NCBI GenBank assembly: GCA_030840515.1
Contig: JAVEEJ010000141.1
Coordinates: forward strand, 1 to 15,924
Length of the DNA: 15,924 bases
Direction: 5' to 3'
DNA from: Frankiaceae bacterium
Lineage (GTDB): Bacteria > Actinomycetota > Actinomycetes > JAVEEJ01
Shown here: in pieces, positions 13,306 through 15,924 of the stretch
How the letters are laid out: every line of letters begins with the position of its first letter
How positions within the stretch are numbered: the first letter of the stretch is position 1
Notes under the pieces: model-generated
The model's input: the letters and a program-made list of their open reading frames with translations, nothing else
The model's database searches: none
Told to the model about the DNA's origin: nothing
Position numbers and translations under genes: made by a program

Positions 13306-14007
13306 ATGCGTCGAAGCCGCCGTACTACGGAGACCACTGTTTCCGTGGTCGTGGACCTCGAGCCCGAGACCCCCGCGTGGGACGCGAGCCCGAGCGACGA
13401 TGAGCTCATCCGTCGTTCCCGCCTGGGCGACGACGCCGCACTCGCCGAGCTCCTGAACAAGTACCGCGGCTTCGCCCGCGCCAAGGCGCGCTCCTACTTC
13501 CTCGTCGGCGCCGACAAGGAGGACATCGTCCAGGAAGGCATGATCGGCCTCTACAAGGCCATCCGTGACTTCAACCCGGACATGCTCTCCTCGTTCCGCG
13601 CTTTCGCCGAGCTGTGCATCACCCGCCAGATCATCACCGCGATCAAGACGGCCACCCGGCACAAGCACGGCCCCCTGAACAACTACGTGTCCTTCTCGCG
13701 CCCCGTGGTCACCGACGACGAGGGTGAGCGCTACCTCGCCGACGTGCTGCCCAACAAGGCGATCTCCGACCCGGCTGACCTGGTCGTCTCGGCGGAGCGG
13801 ATCCGGGCCCTGCAGCGTCACTTCGACAACGTGCTCAGCGACCTCGAGGTCGAGGTCCTCCGGCTCTACGTCGAGGGCAAGAGCTACTCCGAGATCGCGC
13901 TCCTCCTGCAGCGTCAGGTGAAGTCGATCGACAACGCGCTGCAGCGCATCAAGCGCAAGCTCGACGGTCACCTCCGCGACCGCCAGCTCGCCGAGGCTGC
14001 CAGCTGA
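13306..14007 (+). CDS. SigH/Sig30-like RNA polymerase sigma factor
   Basis: A 233-residue sigma-70-family factor with regions 2 and 4 but no regions 1 or 3, matching the SigH (sigma-30) group better than ECF factors. Region 2 spans about 31-119: DDELIRRSRLGDDAALAELLNKY, then ADKEDIVQEGMIGLYKAIRDFNP and SSFRAFAELCITRQIITAIK. Region 4 is at about 165-223: LSDLEVEVLRLYVEGKSYSEIA then QVKSIDNALQRIKRKL. In Bacillus this group directs early sporulation genes; in actinomycetes close relatives exist whose regulon is not settled, so no role in sporulation is claimed. The ATG at 13306 has AAGGGCAGG before it. GTG at 13291, with GGAG nine bases upstream, and GTG at 13249 are alternatives that add 5 or 19 residues. 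Confidence 0.88.
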   Translation: MRRSRRTTETTVSVVVDLEPETPAWDASPSDDELIRRSRLGDDAALAELLNKYRGFARAKARSYFLVGADKEDIVQEGMIGLYKAIRDFNPDMLSSFRAFAELCITRQIITAIKTATRHKHGPLNNYVSFSRPVVTDDEGERYLADVLPNKAISDPADLVVSAERIRALQRHFDNVLSDLEVEVLRLYVEGKSYSEIALLLQRQVKSIDNALQRIKRKLDGHLRDRQLAEAAS

Positions 14008-14027
14008 GCCTGGCCGGCTCCTGCCGG
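14006..14027. terminator. Bidirectional terminator-like hairpins
   Basis: Two overlapping five-base stems occupy the 21-bp gap between convergent stops: GAGCC-TGGCC-GGCTC (14006-14020) and CCGGC-TCCT-GCCGG (14014-14027). They are mutually exclusive. Neither has a T-tract. Confidence 0.35.
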
Positions 14028-14028
14028 A

Positions 14029-14484
14029 TCAGCGGTCGTTGGGCCGCAAGGCCCACTGCACCGTCATCTCCCCGGTCACCTCGGCGCTCGCGTCCCGCAA
14101 GGTGATCTTGACCTCGAACTTCGCGGTCTTCCCCGCGTCCAGGTCAGCGGTCACCTCGGCCTTGGTCCTGGTGAGCACGGCCTCCGCGGTCACGTCGCCA
14201 CGCGCCACCTTGAGGTAGTCGATCGCCGCGTGCTTGGCCAGCGGTGTTGCCCGCGCGAGCAAGTCGGAGAAGCAGGCGATCACGACGGCGCCGCTTGCTG
14301 ACTCGCCGAGCGCGAACATGGCTCCGGCGTGCGGTCCGCCCACATGGTTGTGCAGGTCTTCGCGGTCGGGCATCCGCAGCACCGCCCGGTCCTGGCCGAC
14401 TTCGTCGAACTCCAGCCCCAGGGTGCGCACGAAAGGCACGGCGGCCCGCAGACCCGACTTCACGGCCTCGAGGTCCATGGTCAT
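14029..14484 (-). CDS. Hotdog-fold thioesterase (PaaI/DUF4442-like)
   Basis: A 151-residue single hotdog domain, probably an acyl-CoA thioesterase of the PaaI/DUF4442 type. The active-site helix is recognisable: N46, G49 and H52 in HNHVGGPHAGAMFALGE, with E61 nine residues after H52, the place of the catalytic acid in the family. The rest is the expected strand series (AAIDYLKVARGDVTAEAVL, AKFEVKITLRDASAEVTGEMTVQWAL). The substrate acyl group is unknown. ATG at 14484 is used; ATG at 14478 is possible. Open frame above this is antisense to the tRNA and cannot be coding. It converges on the sigma-factor gene. Confidence 0.82.
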   Translation of the reverse strand: MTMDLEAVKSGLRAAVPFVRTLGLEFDEVGQDRAVLRMPDREDLHNHVGGPHAGAMFALGESASGAVVIACFSDLLARATPLAKHAAIDYLKVARGDVTAEAVLTRTKAEVTADLDAGKTAKFEVKITLRDASAEVTGEMTVQWALRPNDR

Positions 14485-14520
14485 GCGGGCATCATGCCGC
14501 CCTACGATGAGGGGCGCCTC

Positions 14521-14592
14521 GCCGGCGTGGCGCAGTGGTAGCGCAACCGCCTTGTAAGCGGTAGGTCGTCGGTTCAATCCCGACCGCCGGCT
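14521..14592 (+). tRNA. tRNA-Thr (anticodon TGT)
   Basis: A complete cloverleaf of 72 bases. Acceptor GCCGGCG (14521-14527) pairs with CGCCGGC (14585-14591). D-stem is GCGC/GCGC, anticodon stem ACCGC/GCGGT with loop CTTGTAA, and T-stem GTCGG/CCGAC around TTCAATC. The anticodon TGT at 14553-14555 reads ACA, threonine. The discriminator is T14592 and no CCA is encoded. No copy of its 3' end is seen elsewhere in the window, so there is no sign of an integrated element. Confidence 0.96.
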
Positions 14593-14637
14593 CTCGAGCT
14601 CGACGGGCTTGTCGGACCCCCTCGGCATGCTCGTCAC

Positions 14638-14877
14638 ATGGAGCAGCTCAGCGCGCGGGACGTCGAAATCCTGGACTACGAGCGGGAGTGGTGGAAGCAC
14701 GACGGCGCCAAGGAGCGGGAGATCCGGCGGCGTTTCGGCATGTCCGCCAGCCGTTACTACGACGTCCTCAACGCGCTCATCGACCGTCCCGAGTCGCTGA
14801 GCCATGATCCACTGCTGGTGACCAGGTTGCGGCGGGTCCGCGACGCACGGCTGTCCCGGTGCCGCCGCGCCGGCTGA
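14638..14877 (+). CDS. DUF3263 domain-containing protein
   Basis: A 79-residue basic protein matching the actinobacterial DUF3263 family. The hallmark is the N-terminal half: SARDVEILDYEREWWKHDGAKE, then REIRRRFGMSASRYYDVLNALIDRPE, a helix-turn-helix-like arrangement that suggests nucleic-acid binding. The C-terminal RLRRVRDARLSRCRR is strongly basic. Function is unknown. ATG 14638 has no ribosome site; CATGCT six bases upstream is a near match to TANNNT. It lies 45 bases after tRNA-Thr and 41 bases before the FAD oxidoreductase gene. Confidence 0.88.
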   Translation: MEQLSARDVEILDYEREWWKHDGAKEREIRRRFGMSASRYYDVLNALIDRPESLSHDPLLVTRLRRVRDARLSRCRRAG

Positions 14878-14918
14878 GCCTGCGGGTTCTCCCCGGCTGC
14901 CCTGGGTAGGGCAGCGGC

Positions 14919-15924
14919 ATGGCCGCTGAACACCTCTCCTACTGGATCGCCTCCGCCCCCCTGCCGTCGTACTCGCCCCTCCACGGGGACGTCACCACCA
15001 ATGTCGTCGTGGTCGGCGCGGGCATCACGGGCGTCACCACCGCCCTGGAGCTCCAGCTGGCCGGTCGCCGGGTGCTGCTGCTGGATGCCGGCCGGGTGCT
15101 CGAGGCGGTCACCGGCAACACGACGGCCAAGGTCACCAGCGCCCACGGCCTGATCTACCGGGAACTGGTGCGGCTGCACGGCGAGGACAAGGCGCGCGAG
15201 TACGGCGAGCTGCAGCAGCGCGCTCTGGAGCACATCGCGGCGGCTGCCGAGGACATCGAGTGCGACCTGGTGCGCGTTCCGAGCTTTTCCTACGCCACCA
15301 CGGAGAGCCAGCTCGAGGAGGTGCGCGAGGAGGCGCAGGTAGCTGCGGGACTGGGCCTGCCGGCGCAGTTCACCGAGGACGCCGGCCTGCCCTTCGAGAC
15401 CCTCGGGGCGGTCAGATTCGACGACCAGGCGCGGTTCCACCCGCGGGCCTACCTGGGCGAGCTACTCCGCCGGTTCGTCGAGGCTGGCGGCGTGGTGCAC
15501 GAGGGGACGCGGGTGAAGACGGCCCGCGAGCGGTGGGACAAGGTCACCGTCGAGACCGAGCACGGCGAGATCGTGGCCGACCACGTCGTGGTCGCCACGC
15601 ACCTGCCCATCCTCGACCGCGCGGCCTTCTTCGCCAGGGCCTTCCCGGTGCGTGACTACGTGGTGGCCGGTCTCGCTGACCCAGGGCTGATGCAGGACGC
15701 GCAGTGGATCGGCGGGGAGCCCACCCGCTCGCTCCGGTGGGCGGCGAGCGACGACGGTCCGCTGCTGATCGTGGGCGGCGGGCACCACGCGCCCGGACGC
15801 GAGAGCACGGACGGGAAGTTCGACGAACTGACCGCCTGGGTGCGCGGGTTCGCACCCGACTTCGAGCCGCGCTGGACCTGGAGCGCGCAGGACTACACCT
15901 CCGCCGACAAGCTGCCCTTCGTGG
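14919..15924 (+). CDS. FAD-dependent oxidoreductase, Rieske-type (5' part)
   Basis: The first 335 residues of an FAD-dependent oxidoreductase of the DAO/DadA superfamily; the frame is still open at the window end. The dinucleotide-binding motif GAGITG is at 33-38 in VVVVGAGITGVTTALEL, and the ribose-binding acid follows in VLLLDAG. The segments GNTTAKVTSAHGLIY, GAVRFDDQARFHPRAYL and VVVATHLPILDRAAFFAR are typical of the branch that carries a C-terminal Rieske 2Fe-2S domain, which would lie beyond the window. The last codons (ADKLPFV) fit the conserved run before the FAD-closing GxxP region. ATG 14919 has AGGG seven bases upstream. The substrate is not evident. Confidence 0.9.
   Translation, partial: MAAEHLSYWIASAPLPSYSPLHGDVTTNVVVVGAGITGVTTALELQLAGRRVLLLDAGRVLEAVTGNTTAKVTSAHGLIYRELVRLHGEDKAREYGELQQRALEHIAAAAEDIECDLVRVPSFSYATTESQLEEVREEAQVAAGLGLPAQFTEDAGLPFETLGAVRFDDQARFHPRAYLGELLRRFVEAGGVVHEGTRVKTARERWDKVTVETEHGEIVADHVVVATHLPILDRAAFFARAFPVRDYVVAGLADPGLMQDAQWIGGEPTRSLRWAASDDGPLLIVGGGHHAPGRESTDGKFDELTAWVRGFAPDFEPRWTWSAQDYTSADKLPFV

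Noticed and set aside
13116..13403. TTG-started frame of 95 codons before and into the SigH-like gene
   Set aside because: It has a rare start with only a purine-poor upstream region, overlaps the sigma gene in another frame and shows no protein-like pattern.
14521..14592. tRNA-Thr as an integration site for a mobile element
   Set aside because: No integrase, no repeated 3' tRNA end and no foreign-looking genes follow; the downstream genes are ordinary actinobacterial ones.
14757..15440. Minus-strand frame of 227 codons near the right end
   Set aside because: It is antisense to the DUF3263 gene and the FAD oxidoreductase, which show recognisable motifs.
1..15924. CRISPR array, insertion sequence or toxin-antitoxin pair
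   Set aside because: No regularly spaced repeats, transposase motifs or terminal inverted repeats were seen. The small genes found fit other families.

Overview
The window is compact, very GC-rich DNA with frequent GTG starts, stop/start overlaps (GTGA, ATGA) and many genes that lack a Shine-Dalgarno but carry a TANNNT box 6-8 nt before the start codon. Together with an F420-type PPOX protein, a SigE-family sigma factor, a DUF3263 protein and a DinB-fold protein, this points to a chromosomal segment of an actinomycete (Actinomycetota). Genus cannot be fixed from the sequence. No phage, plasmid, IS or CRISPR structure was seen.

Layout. (1) 1-1797: homogentisate 1,2-dioxygenase behind a repeat-rich operator, translationally coupled to a DinB-fold metalloprotein. 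(2) 1852-4428: three in-phase 11-bp repeats that look like an OmpR-type response-regulator site, then a MacB/FtsX-type ABC permease and its ATPase, coupled by ATGA. (3) 4491-5500: two coupled genes of unknown function, the least explained part of the window. (4) 5542-6543: LysE/RhtB-type exporter followed directly by an MmcQ/YjbR protein. (5) 6560-7195 (minus): membrane fatty-acid-hydroxylase-family di-iron protein. (6) 7291-8762: SigE-family sigma factor coupled to a single-pass membrane protein that could be its regulator. (7) 8764-9528: divergent SnoaL-like protein and PPOX-class F420-type protein. (8) 9543-10346 (minus): secreted GH25-like protein, divergent from a small ferredoxin-like-fold protein of unknown function at 10421. 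(9) 10752-14007: cysS, rlmB and, after a 230-bp gap, a SigH/Sig30-like sigma factor. (10) 14029-15924: hotdog thioesterase (minus), tRNA-Thr(TGT), DUF3263 protein, and the 5' part of a Rieske-type FAD-dependent oxidoreductase that runs off the window.

The most interesting leads are: the DinB protein coupled to homogentisate dioxygenase, which could supply a mycothiol-dependent maleylacetoacetate isomerase step; the unknown pair at 4491-5500, with degenerate glycosyltransferase-like and receiver-like sequence and a signal-peptide-like segment in mid-protein; the sigma/membrane-protein pair without a zinc anti-sigma motif; the OmpR-type repeat array; and the recurrent leaderless promoter pattern. 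All functional readings are from sequence inspection only.
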